Assembly (NCBI RefSeq): GCF_021134715.1
Contig: NC_060021.1
Coordinates: 1 to 64,000 of the forward strand
DNA: 64,000 bases
Direction of reading: 5' to 3'
DNA from: Daphnia pulex
Taxonomy: Eukaryota; Arthropoda; Branchiopoda; Diplostraca; Daphniidae
The translations under genes were made by a program, and so were the position numbers. The notes under the pieces were generated by a model that did no database searches, was not told where the DNA came from, and saw nothing but the letters and a program-made list of their open reading frames with translations. Positions 15,001 to 25,519 of the stretch are shown here, piece by piece. The stretch's first letter is position 1. Every line of letters starts with the position of its first letter.

Positions 15001-17496
15001 AGCACGATGCGATCAAAATAAAATTTAGTTCCAAAACTTGCCACCAGGTGGCGCTGATAGTTCCAAAACTTGCCACCAGGTGGCGCTGATTTCAACACTT
15101 AGAAAAAGGCACTTCTACTGCTCAGAACCATGTGAAACAAACATATTCTTGATCAGAATTTCACGCTGAGCACGATGCGATCAAAATAAAATTTAGTTCC
15201 AAAACTTGCCACCAGGTGGCGCTGATTTCAACACTTAGAAACAGGCACTTCTACTGCTCAGAACCATGTGAAACAAACATATTCTTGATCAGAATTTCAC
15301 GCTGAGCACGATGCGATCAAAATAAAATTTAGTTCCAAAACTTGCCACCAGGTGGCGCTGATTTCAACACTTAGAAAAAGGCACTTCTACTGCTCAGAAC
15401 CATGTGAAACAAACATATTCTTGATCAGAATTTCACGCTGAGCACGATGCGATCAAAATAAAATTTAGTTCCAAAACTTGCCACCAGGTGGCGCTGATAG
15501 TTCCAAAACTTGCCACCAGGTGGCGCTGATTTCAACACTTAGAAAAAGGCACTTCTACTGCTCAGAACCATGTGAAACAAACATATTCTTGATCAGAATT
15601 TCACGCTGAGCACGATGCGATCAAAATAAAATTTAGTTCCAAAACTTGCCACCAGGTGGCGCTGATTTCAACACTTAGAAACAGGCACTTCTACTGCTCA
15701 GAACCATGTGAAACAAACATATTCTTGATCAGAATTTCACGCTGAGCACGATGCGATCAAAATAAAATTTAGTTCCAAAACTTGCCACCAGGTGGCGCTG
15801 ATAGTTCCAAAACTTGCCACCAGGTGGCGCTGATTTCAACACTTAGAAAAAGGCACTTCTACTGCTCAGAACCATGTGAAACAAACATATTCTTGATCAG
15901 AATTTCACGCTGAGCACGATGCGATCAAAATAAAATTTAGTTCCAAAACTTGCCACCAGGTGGCGCTGATTTCAACACTTAGAAACAGGCACTTCTACTG
16001 CTCAGAACCATGTGAAACAAACATATTCTTGATCAGAATTTCACGCTGAGCACGATGCGATCAAAATAAAATTTAGTTCCAAAACTTGCCACCAGGTGGC
16101 GCTGATAGTTCCAAAACTTGCCACCAGGTGGCGCTGATTTCAACACTTAGAAAAAGGCACTTCTACTGCTCAGAACCATGTGAAACAAACATATTCTTGA
16201 TCAGAATTTCACGCTGAGCACGATGCGATCAAAATAAAATTTAGTTCCAAAACTTGCCACCAGGTGGCGCTGATTTCAACACTTAGAAACAGGCACTTCT
16301 ACTGCTCAGAACCATGTGAAACAAACATATTCTTGATCAGAATTTCACGCTGAGCACGATGCGATCAAAATAAAATTTAGTTCCAAAACTTGCCACCAGG
16401 TGGCGCTGATTTCAACACTTAGAAAAAGGCACTTCTACTGCTCAGAACCATGTGAAACAAACATATTCTTGATCAGAATTTCACGCTGAGCACGATGCGA
16501 TCAAAATAAAATTTAGTTCCAAAACTTGCCACCAGGTGGCGCTGATTTCAATACTTAGAAACAGGCACTTCTACTGCTCAGAACCATGTGAAACAAACAT
16601 ATTCTTGATCAGAATTTCACGCTGAGCACGATGCGATCAAAATAAAATTTAGTTCCAAAACTTGCCACCAGGTGGCGCTGATTTCAATACTTAGAAACAG
16701 GCACTTCTACTGCTCAGAACCATGTGAAACAAACATATTCTTGATCAGAATTTCACGCTGAGCACGATGCGATCAAAATAAAATTTAGTTCCAAAACTTG
16801 CCATCAGGTGGCGCTGATTTCAACACTTAGAAAAAGGCACTTCTACTGCTCAGATCCATGTGAAACAAACATATTCTTGATCAGAATTTCACGCTGAGCA
16901 CGATGCGATCAAAATAAAATTTAGTTCCAAAACTTGCCACCAGGTGGCGCTGATTTCAACACTTAGAAACAGGCACTTCTACTGCTCAGAACCATGTGAA
17001 ACAAACATATTCTTGATCAGAATTTCACGCTGAGCACGATGCGATCAAAATAAAATTTAGTTCCAAAACTTGCCACCAGGTGGCGCTGATTTCAACACTT
17101 AGAAAAAGGCACTTCTACTGCTCAGAACCATGTGAAACAAACATATTCTTGATCAGAATTTCACGCTGAGCACGATGCGATCAAAATAAAATTTAGTTCC
17201 AAAACTTGCCACCAGGTGGCGCTGATTTCAATACTTAGAAACAGGCACTTCTACTGCTCAGAACCATGTGAAACAAACATATTCTAGATCAGAATTTCAC
17301 GCTGAGCACGATGCGATCAAAATAAAATTTAGTTCCAAAACTTGCCACCAGGTGGCGCTGATTTCAATACTTAGAAACAGGCACTTCTACTGCTCAGAAC
17401 CATGTGAAACAAACATATTCTTGATCAGAATTTCACGCTGAGCACGATGCGATCAAAATAAAATTTAGTTCCAAAACTTGCCACCAGGTGGCGCTG
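28..17496 (+). promoter_or_regulatory. about 150 direct copies of a CTCF-like core motif
   Basis: Each satellite unit contains CCACCAGGTGGCGCTG; the first complete copy is at 28-43 and the last at 17481-17496. It fits the published CTCF core (CCASYAGRKGGCRS type) without mismatch, including the GGTGGCGC form reported for Drosophila CTCF. All copies point the same way. Copies with a changed core are rare: CCACCAGAAGGCGC near 13963, CCACCAGATGGCGC near 14905 and CCATCAGGTGGCGC near 16801. The total of about 150 is the unit count plus the extra copy in each 32-bp duplication, and is an estimate. Actual binding by CTCF is inference. Confidence 0.7.
6329..16120. repeat. higher-order part of the satellite with 32-bp motif duplications
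   Basis: Here units are often followed by a 32-bp partial copy running from agttccaaaacttgcc through the core to gctgat. The partial copy places two CTCF-like cores 32 bp apart. I count 28 such junctions (seen as gctgatagtt) in the whole array; 24 lie between about 6360 and 16106. Typical spacing is 304 bp (two units plus 32) or 440 bp (three units plus 32), so dimer and trimer higher-order repeats alternate. The unit just after an insertion usually carries the aaaaagg variant and the next one aaacagg. Outside this zone insertions occur at the left edge, 2622, 4289 and few other sites. Confidence 0.85.
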
Positions 17497-17532
17497 ATTT
17501 CAATACTTAGAAACAGGCACTTCTACTGCTCA

Positions 17533-19355
17533 AAATACACTCAAAAGAACCACTTTGACAAAGAGAACATGAATATTGGATATTAAATAATATAACCATG
17601 GAATTTCTTTAAAACTCAATTCAAAATTCCCTTAAGCATTAACTTTGTTATTATCTGCTTGTTTTCGCTTCGATGTTTATGAGTTTGGCAACATGGCAAG
17701 TGCTGAAGTGTTATTTGTGTAGCAGAATCAATTGGTTTTGGTAGTTGTTTGGCAGTTCATTTTCATTGGAATCAGCTAGCAGCCGGTAGCTGTATTAATG
17801 TCATTTGGTTTTCAAATCCAATTAAGTTATTATTTCGTGAGTATTAATTAGAGTTGTTCCCTGAATGGTTTTTAGAATGTAAGGTTTTTTGATCATGTGC
17901 TTTGTTGAATGTTATCAGTGTTGAGTTGACGCCTTTTCCAGATTGCAATTATTTGTGATTTTCAGTGACCAAGAACAAAATTTATTGAATCTGCATTTTC
18001 TGTTAAAGAATGCATGGATCCATGAAGACTGGATTGATTCATTTCACAATGTTCACGTGCACGGAAATTGGAATGGATTGTGCAGGGAGTATCATGCATG
18101 ACTAATTTGAGTTGCACAATACTGTTAAATTGGATACTGATCTATTGCATCATTGACTATGATTTCTCTGCAGGGTTGGATGGAGATCTGAATTTACTTA
18201 TTAATTGGCTCAACCAGATGACTTGATTGTATCGGATCCAGACAGCATGCAATTTGAGTAATTATTGATGTGTCTTTTCACCCAGTCCTACTGGTACTTT
18301 CTGTTTAGTAATTTTGATAAGCAGTTATTCTGTTTTTCTTTTCCATTTTTTTTTATTTATTTTTTATGTTTTTTAATCAGAAGGATTTAACCTGCACGAA
18401 CAAGGCATGATAGTTATTTTGTTATTAAAATCAATTAGATAGACCAAAAGAACTTATTCTTGTTATTGTTTCAGGTTAAAGACAGTGACATCGGAAGAAG
18501 AAAGCTCCTGTTTAAGTTTTATCCAATTGTATTATCCAATTGGCAATTGTCATTTTTTACCGTAATATGGCTTCGAGTTTATCTCGTGACATCCGGTATC
18601 AGATTCAGATCGTCTGCAATTGAACAAAACACGAGTGACGAGAGCGTTTTGTTTGTGTTTGTTTGCTGAAAAAAGCCTCCATTAATTGCACATAGTTTTG
18701 TTGCAAAAACCCACATGTGAACTGCTAAAACTATTGTTTTCTTTTTCAGAGGCTCGTGGAGTCCTGGTAGAGAAATTTCGCACTTCTTTATGGAACATCA
18801 TTTCTCGTGTGGTCTGCTTCCTTCACGTGGCATGGTATTCCATGGCATACCAATTCAGCTAATTCAAACATGACACGAAAATTTGCATGAAACTAGCGAG
18901 TGAACGTTGTTCTCTGTCCCAGTTCTCAAGATTGATTGCTAGGTCTAAGCGAACAAAAATGCGCTTTTCAAGTGTTGTGGGTATGTTAAGACCAGTCCTT
19001 CAACTACGGCGGTTTGCTGTCAAAAGTTGATCTTTTCTTCGAAAATTACCAATGAATTCACAGGTAAATTCGAGTGATTTTGTCTGTAACTTGTCAGTTA
19101 TTTGTTCTATTCCGTGTACATGTTGGATAACCTTAATGTTTTTCATCAAACTTACAGTCTGAGGAAACGTGAAAGTGGTGCAGCCTACCGTCAACTATTT
19201 TGTTCAAATTCATTCTATTCTACTGAATGTGCCATCGAAATTATACAGTTAACAACCAACACTAGCTTAAACTAACCTAAATTCTTCTCATGTTTTATTA
19301 GAATTAATCTTAATTATCGGCTGTTTCTTTTGGACTTGCTAGATCACCAACCCCA
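17533..19355. other. non-coding stretch, no gene recognised
   Basis: AT-rich sequence next to the satellite with no convincing coding exon. A pyrimidine tract followed by an AG acceptor near 18749 (ttctttttcag) precedes a segment starting aggctcgtggagtcctgg, which could be an exon of a non-coding transcript. Around 18894-18918 the sequence ctagcgagtgaacgttgttc resembles the right terminal repeat of the transposon at 23666-24054, so it may be an old transposon end. Confidence 0.5.
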
Positions 19356-19457
19356 GAATGGACCATTCTCTCATTCCATTTTCTAGAGAGCCTTGGATAA
19401 CTGATTTATGGCTTCATGTGTAAGTTCACTTATCATGTTACTGAACTTTCTTCGTTC
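19356..19457 (+). repeat. exon-like direct repeat, copy 1
   Basis: About 100 bp that recurs in diverged form at 20242-20338. Shared blocks include ctctcattccat, ttggataactgatt, ttcatgtgtaagttcact and ctttcttcgtt. In both copies the repeat contains a good splice donor (gtaagttcac), so it may be a duplicated exon with its intron start. No open frame is conserved. A second shared block (ccttgtttgctaa...cccttgaatctccc) follows at 19491-19530 here and at 20592-20633 in the other copy, so the duplication is larger than the best-matching core. Confidence 0.6.
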
Positions 19458-20241
19458 AAAAAGGACAAGGACTACACAGTCAACAAGATTCCTTGTTTGC
19501 TAACCCGTTGTCTGCCACCCTTGAATCTCCCTGTTTGTCAACAACCAAAAAAGAGGTTCATGTTGTGATCATAAATGGAAGTTTTGTTTACATTCAATTT
19601 AGTGAAGTTGTCATCCTAATAGCAATTTTAACATTTTTTTTGTTTCTTATTTAGATATGGCCTATAAGACCAAATGTCTGGCTGTCTCCAAAACAAGGCA
19701 ATGACCACACGTTCAACGCGGATCATTCGTTTTGTCATCGAAATTGACTCATTTTATCTTCTGGATTGCTCAGGAAACCTGATTGGCGTTACCTGTTAAC
19801 TTCATCTTGTCATGCCACTGAATTTAAATTTCGTTTACATTTTATTTCTTGATCTAGCCATTTAGGTAATGACCGGGAAGATGCGGCCTATGCATGAACA
19901 TCATTTAGGCGGCCAGCATCATTCGACTACCCAACCGAGTCTCAACACAGCACGGAGTTTTACACTTTAAATTTTGGCTGTTCGCAATTTGTGATGGCGT
20001 TTCCTTGGACGAGATATGATTTGGCGAGAAAAATATTGCGTGAGTATCTCATATTTGATCTTTATATTGTCTTTTACGTCATTGTTATTTATGAATTTAA
20101 TGTCGACGAGGTAGAGCAGGGACGTGTTTGTTTTCAATTTTTCTTTCTGTTCAAGTTTTGCGAGTATTTCAAGGACTCATCTACACTTACGTCTACCTAA
20201 TGTCTATCTAATATTTAGGGACGATTTCATGCTGTCCTTTA

Positions 20242-20338
20242 CCATGGACCAATCTCTCATTCCATCTGAGAACTTTGGATAACTGATTGGTGGTTTCATG
20301 TGTAAGTTCACTTGTCATCTTACTGATCTTTCTTCGTT
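20242..20338 (+). repeat. exon-like direct repeat, copy 2
   Basis: Diverged second copy of the segment at 19356-19457, about 886 bp downstream in the same orientation. In this copy gtaagttcac is followed 30 bp later by cttcgttgcag, which would make a very short intron if used. The companion block at 20592-20633 resembles the end of the TTAA-flanked transposon at 24312-24577 (ctaacccgttg...ctgccac in copy 1), so mobile-element sequence may have travelled with the duplication. Confidence 0.55.
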
Positions 20339-20879
20339 GCAGTCTTATATATGTTTTATAAGTATTGATCTGCACTTACGTCTATCTTATGTTTAAGAGG
20401 CAATTTCGAGTGTAGGCTATACCGATAACTGTATAATTATTCTTTTAGATCAGACATCAAGCACATTGATGACACAAATTATAAACAAGGTTACTTTTAT
20501 TTTTTTTATTTACGGGTTCCAAATTACAGGTTTCTAAATTGGCATGACAGACTTTATGAGAAGTAATGTCCTTTCAAGAAAGAAACAAGGTCCCTTGTTT
20601 GCTAATCCAATTGCTGCTACCCTTGAATCTCCCCTTTTACTTCCTTAAACGGGCCCTCTTGATTTGAGGTAATGTTTTCTGTCGCTACAATTTTTTGAAA
20701 AGTATTGTCATCCAAATTAAATGTTCTGCTTACAGGGTAATCCTTTGCTACTTATTGTGGACTTCAACCATTGCCTGGAAGCCTGTAAAGCAACCTTGAG
20801 AGCATGCTGTCATTCAAGACTGTTTAATTGTGTAGTTAGCTAAATTGCAAGTGCATATCTGGGCTCCCTTCTTTTCTGT

Positions 20880-21300
20880 GGCCCCGTTTCCCTAACTAAC
20901 CACTAACCAACGCCCGCCGGTGGTCACTCACCCGCTGTGAAACCAGGAGGAGGGGAGGGCTCTGGTCGAACGGGGACTTGGAAGGCGCATGATCCGATGA
21001 AAACTTTTGGAGGGTCATGAGTCTAACCCGGAAGCCTAGTATGACTACATCTCCCCAGTAAAACTTGCCTCGTACTTCTCTCTTCTTCTCGGTCCAGATA
21101 AATATCTCTGGGGGCCGTAGACAAAACCTATAACAGCATGTGCGAGTTTATAAGAAGCAACCCACTACCCAATGAAAGAAAAAGCCGTGGATTAGTTTAG
21201 CGGACATCTGCGTCCGTCACGCAGATTTCCGCACAAATAGACCATCGCTTTTTGTCTCATTGCCGCAGCGGTGGTGGCGGGTTTGCAATAAACTCGTACA
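20880..21300. other. GC-rich patch with a strong hairpin
   Basis: This patch is clearly richer in GC than its surroundings. It contains a hairpin at 21200-21232: arms GCGGA-c-ATCTGCGT and ACGCAGAT-t-TCCGC around a 5-nt loop (ccgtc), 13 paired bases with one internal mismatch. No coding frame and no known RNA family recognised. It could be part of a structured RNA or a transposon remnant. Confidence 0.4.
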
Positions 21301-21339
21301 GTAGATAATGTCTTGAACCGAACGCTCTGTTTATTGAAT

Positions 21340-23149
21340 TATTAAATAGAAAAAGAAAAAAAGGCTGGTTTAAAATACAAGGTTTTTTATTCATTATTGA
21401 CATTACATTGATTGGGCTTAATATTGGTTTATGTGGTTTAGGGTATAAATTTGGGGATTGAAAGGTGTTTGTTTGTGGGGTTTGAAGAATTGGAAGGTAT
21501 AAGTTTGTGGAGTTTGAAGATTAATTGGTAGGGATATGTTTGTGGGGTTACGGATTAACTGATTTTTTATCCAAACTTAAATCACCCCTCCCTCCAACAT
21601 CCTCCACTTTCCTTTCCCAATCCCGAAAACATGTTTATTATTTGTTTGACATGAACATCCCATATTTGTTTTTGTTGCTTCCTCACTTTTAAACGATAAC
21701 TATGCACAGACACGATGACAATTTAACAATATATGATGATTGATGATGCAAATTTGGTAACACGACACCACCATCAAGGAACGACCAGTTAAACTTGATG
21801 CAGAAAGAACTGTTGCACACAAAATGATGAATTCTCTCTCTCATCAGCAACAAAGAATTGGATCTGGCGAAGGCATCAATATCTTGAAGATTAACAACTT
21901 GAAAGGGAAAAGTAAATGTGAATATTATTGTCTTAAAGAACACAGTAATTCAAAATATTTTTGGTAAAATAGCTAACCTGCAACAGAAATGACTTTTCTT
22001 CAGAAGACATAGGTTGTGAGCTCGCATTATTGGATTAAACCATTTCATTTCTATTGTCAAGAGCACCTAGTTGACCAGGTACATGAAAACTTCAGCTGAA
22101 ATTATCTGAAACATTAAGTCAAGAATGCAGTAAGAATCTTTAGCTAAAGATTATTTCATCTATTACTTAAAAACAGTTACTTGTTATCCCCAATGTCCGT
22201 TGTTAAACTTTTTAAGTAACTTATGAAAGTTACGACGTGTAATGTCATGTCTGTCTGTGATTGACTGTGCATTAGGATTCAAAACTCATTACTAGATGTC
22301 GCCAGAGTCGCCGATGTTGTTCTTTCATCATGGTGAAACGAGTCGAAATGAGCGAAACAAATTGTTGCTAATTTATGCTTATTCCTGTGATTTCAAATAC
22401 CAAATTGAACTTCGTATCTTATGTAGGTTTATCTTTACCTAGTTTTCTTATTTTTATACTGTAGCAACTTATTTCTTCAAATTCTAGATGCATGATACTG
22501 TCAGTCATTCCAACAAGTTGTTGACTCAGCGCTCAGTCAATTTCCATCCATTAGATCCTCATGCTGTTAAAAGCCTAAAACTCATATTTGAAGCAAACAT
22601 ATTGTGGAAATGTGGAATACAAATGTGCCGAGATTAGGTATTCCTCTTTACTGCTACCAGACAATTACAATTCAGATTTTCATACAACATAGGTATTCTT
22701 GCTTATGAACCATAGGATTTTATCTGAATCTCGCAATTTTGGTGGTGTACCCTGCAACAGCACGTTTGTTGTTATGGCTGTTTTTACTTTGGTTTAGAAG
22801 GCAACCCAGCTAAGAGATATAGGTAGAGTTAAATTTCTTATAGGTAAATTTGTGTTAATTTGTAAATAACGAAGAGAATTTCCTTGTTCCATTTCCACTT
22901 AGAGTTTCAGTGACATGAAGAGTGTGAAGTGAATCACCTATCACTACGCTACTGCAATACTTCGTGACTCTTTCTTTAGCATCAGAAAATTTATCTCAAC
23001 ATGTGGAGTAATGCTGTTGGTTGCTGTGAATTCCATTTTTACGGTTTTGTCATCATGAACTTTTCAGTGTGCTTCTTAGAAAAGGTAAAGATTGATATGC
23101 TTTATTGATATTTATATTTTTATTAATGTAAAACATTTTTTTTTTACAG
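21340..23149. other. non-coding stretch, no gene recognised
   Basis: No coding exon recognised. 21420-21550 contains a GT-rich imperfect repeat built on tttgtgg(g/a)gttt. The remainder is unremarkable AT-rich sequence. Confidence 0.45.
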
Positions 23150-23403
23150 AGCACACAGTTTCTTTGTGGAATCGTGTGGTCCTGGCACGGATATTCTTGA
23201 GCCAACGCTGGCTTTTGTCCATGACCAACGTTCTGCTCCCATCCTTATCTTCCCGGCGTAAACTTTTCCAGCTTCTGCTTTAACATCGCTTCGTACACAA
23301 AAATACAACTTGTCTTGCTTCACTGACGAGTTGGAACACTTCAGCCGTCGCTTCCGTGCCTCTGTTACACACCTGCAGTCACTCACCACAGGATTATGCC
23401 CAG
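23150..23403 (+). other. candidate exon of an unidentified (possibly non-coding) transcript
   Basis: A 254-bp segment bounded by a strong acceptor (poly-T then acag at 23146-23149) and a donor-like GT after gcccag (gtacccaac at 23404). It is more GC-rich than its flanks. None of the three forward frames gives a recognisable protein; one frame is open over about 70 codons up to the donor, but its sequence suggests no family. It may belong to a long non-coding RNA or an unknown gene. The splice-site reading is inference. Confidence 0.3.
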
Positions 23404-23665
23404 GTACCCAACAATTTACTTATTTTCGTAGATTATCTATTCCAATAGTATACTTACTTGAGTCTGTAAAAATTCCGAAATCAGGCCCTACTTGCGCGCT
23501 AAAAAAGTTTTACTTAGACGTTTCTTTTTCTAACGCTAGATGGCTTTCGATAATTGTCAGCTGTCAAAACAGCCAGTTTCAGTTACTTTAAAATCTCTTT
23601 AAACATTTATCGGCAGCTGTTTGTTTTGAAATTTTTTAGTGAAAAATGACGATAACTATTCCACC

Positions 23666-24054
23666 AACAAAGCTCACTTGTTAGATTTTGAAATAATGTG
23701 TTTTTTTTTCTACTTCCGGTTTTCTTATTTCAGTCAGTAGTTCAGTAAATATTCATTCTACGCACAAAAGAACCACAAATTCGTGATCCTCATCAAATTT
23801 GTGGTAAAGTTCATGTTGTTTTTTTTACGTTTTCGTACTTCCGGTTTTGAGAATTTTCCTGAACTATAGTTCAGGAAAATTCTCGATTTTGGCCAAATTT
23901 TGGATTTCGTTTAAATCACACTTAATCGACCCCAAATTTCATGGAGATCACGAATATGTGGTTTAATTTGACGACAGCTCAATGGTTGAGGCGCTGTGGT
24001 TACTTCCGGTATACTTCCGGAATTTTTTTGTTAGACTAGCAAGTGAGCTTTGTT
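23666..24054. mobile_element. MITE-like element with 19-bp terminal inverted repeats and central palindrome
   Basis: The left end AACAAAGCTCACTTGTTAG (23666-23684) is the inverted complement of the right end (24036-24054) with one mismatch. The 389-bp interior has no coding capacity and contains repeated acttccgg blocks. A perfect 36-bp palindrome lies near the middle (23849-23884, centre ctatag). These are features of a non-autonomous DNA transposon. A target-site duplication is not obvious, so the superfamily is unknown. A related single end appears near 18894. Confidence 0.75.
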
Positions 24055-24311
24055 CTGTGTATAGTTCTTAATATTGCAAGCTTGTTTTTAAGTTTTAAAA
24101 ATCGCAACTTTAAATCTTTGAGCTAAAAAACCTGATTATTGTTTCTATCTGTGTTATTGGCATGTCACTTAATAAGAATTCTTTTGTCTTTATTCAGGTA
24201 ATGCAGAGGAGACGTCGAGAACATGGACACCAAAACGTCGCCGGTATCTCCAATTGTCAGCGCGAACCATCATTTGTTTTTTGGTATTATTGCGTTTGTG
24301 TTAAGTGTTAG

Positions 24312-24577
24312 TTAACCCGTTGGCTGCCACGCCTTTGTTCTCCCCTGCACGGGCCGCGCTTTTCGGTCTCGTGGTTTAAAAGCCGCGGGGTCGGAGAGTC
24401 GCCAAACCCAAAATTTGCCGCAAGGCAAGCCTTTTAGGCAATGCACTAGTTCCCCCTTTTCAGCACGGACTTGTCAGTAATGACAAGTCCCACCTTGGCC
24501 ATGGATCCTTCAGACGTGGCACGTAGAGTAGTAGAGAACAACCTACGGGTTGTATGGCGTGGCAGCTAACGGGTTAA
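24312..24577. mobile_element. piggyBac-type non-autonomous element with TTAA duplications
   Basis: A 258-bp element at 24316-24573 is flanked on both sides by TTAA (24312-24315 and 24574-24577). Its terminal inverted repeats read CCCGTTGGCTGCCACGCC at the left and, as inverted complement, CCCGTTAGCTGCCACGCC at the right (17 of 18 matching). TTAA target duplication and ends beginning with CC are typical of piggyBac-like transposons. There is no transposase. The interior has a small inverted repeat (ggacttgtcagtaatgacaa region, about 24466-24490). Related ends lie at 19501, 20602 and 27724-27763. Confidence 0.85.
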
Positions 24578-24579
24578 CA

Positions 24580-25190
24580 TAGTGTATGTATATGTATGTG
24601 TGTATGTAAAAAGTGGAGGAATTGTGGGTGGAGGTGGGACAATATAACACAATTCTATATATCTTTTTTTTGTTTGTATTTTCATTTCTAAAATTGGTCT
24701 CAACAGTTTTATATCAACATGCATTATGTTCAATTGACTGCTTGCTATCTTTATTTCCCACACGCGAAGATTGTACCAAGGTCTAACACAGTCAGATGCT
24801 GATTTTACGAATAATCACCAACCACCACAACCAAATATTAGAAGTATCGATTCACCACTGGTATTCCACTACTGCAACCGAAACATTACAAAATGTTTTA
24901 AGTCAGCAATCTAAGAGAGAATAAAAAAACAAGTGTTATCAGCAGCTTCACAGACATTATTTTAGGATATTTGAATTGATTATATATGAGAATTACAGTA
25001 ATCATCTAGAGGGAAATTTTTAACTTAATCCATTCAACATTTTAACCCATTTTAAGGAATAATTAGAAGGTGGAAATGAAAGACAAAAAAGGAAATTTGG
25101 AAATAGGCGATTAAATTTACACTTACCCACTGTTAAATAAAACGTGAAGTATTGATGATGTCGGTAATAAACTATAAAATCCATTGGTGA
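24580..25190. other. non-coding stretch
   Basis: Starts with a short GTAT/GTGT-rich run (24580-24610), followed by AT-rich sequence. Nothing recognised. Confidence 0.4.
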
Positions 25191-25194
25191 TGTC

Positions 25195-25515
25195 TCTCTG
25201 CAATCCGGTCTCCACCAAAGTCCATTGGTTCCTTGATGACCTGATAATAATCGGGGACTTGCTTTTCATCGTGAGATTCAAGGAACGGCCAGAAGATCTT
25301 GGGGGTCTGCAACTGACGGGGAAGGTTGCGTAGTTCCTCTAAATAGCGAGTGCCCAGCGACCGCGTGTTGGGTAGTTACAGACTTCTTGCAACTCACAAT
25401 TTGGGCAACTGTAAGCAAGTTTAACAACATGTGAATCTTGTAACTTAAGCTTCTTTTCCTTAACAATAGCCGCTTTACTTTCACAAACTGCTGATACCCA
25501 ATTCTCAGGTGTGCT
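25195..25515 (-). pseudogene. bromodomain gene fragment (BPTF/NURF301-like)
   Basis: Minus-strand translation in one frame gives IFWPFLE followed closely by VPDYYQVIKEPMDF, which matches the start of a bromodomain (ZA loop with PDYY..IK.PMD), most like BPTF/NURF301. Upstream in another frame a stretch with CPNC resembles the tail of a PHD finger, and it ends in a TAG stop before the bromodomain frame begins. After PMDF the similarity is lost. So this is a broken piece: the frame changes, a stop lies between the two parts, and most of the bromodomain is missing. The family assignment rests on the motif only; another bromodomain protein is possible. Confidence 0.55.
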
Positions 25516-25519
25516 CTGA

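Larger units (their letters stand above)
1..17532. repeat. 136-bp tandem satellite array, CTCF-motif bearing
   Basis: Head-to-tail array of a 136-bp unit that runs from the window edge to 17532, where it stops inside a unit (after ctactgctca). Allowing for about 28 extra 32-bp insertions, I estimate about 122 units. Unit order: agttccaaaacttg, then the core CCACCAGGTGGCGCTG, then ttcaa(t/c)acttagaaa(c/a)agg, cttctactgctcagaacc, gaaacaaacatattcttgat, a segment containing cacgctgagcacgatgcgat, then aaaataaaattt. Units differ by only a few recurrent substitutions (ttcaatac/ttcaacac, aaacagg/aaaaagg, atttcacg/attttacg, aaacttgcc/aaacctgcc), so the array is strongly homogenised. It has no coding capacity; the one 75-codon reading frame inside it is a consequence of the period. 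The array continues beyond the left edge of the window. Confidence 0.98.

Noticed and set aside
1-17532. CRISPR-like array
   Set aside because: The whole 136-bp unit repeats; there are no unique spacers, and the setting is eukaryotic.
20890-21010. tRNA-derived SINE or tRNA (gttcgacc on the minus strand)
   Set aside because: The B-box-like piece precedes the A-box-like piece, the wrong order, and no cloverleaf folds.
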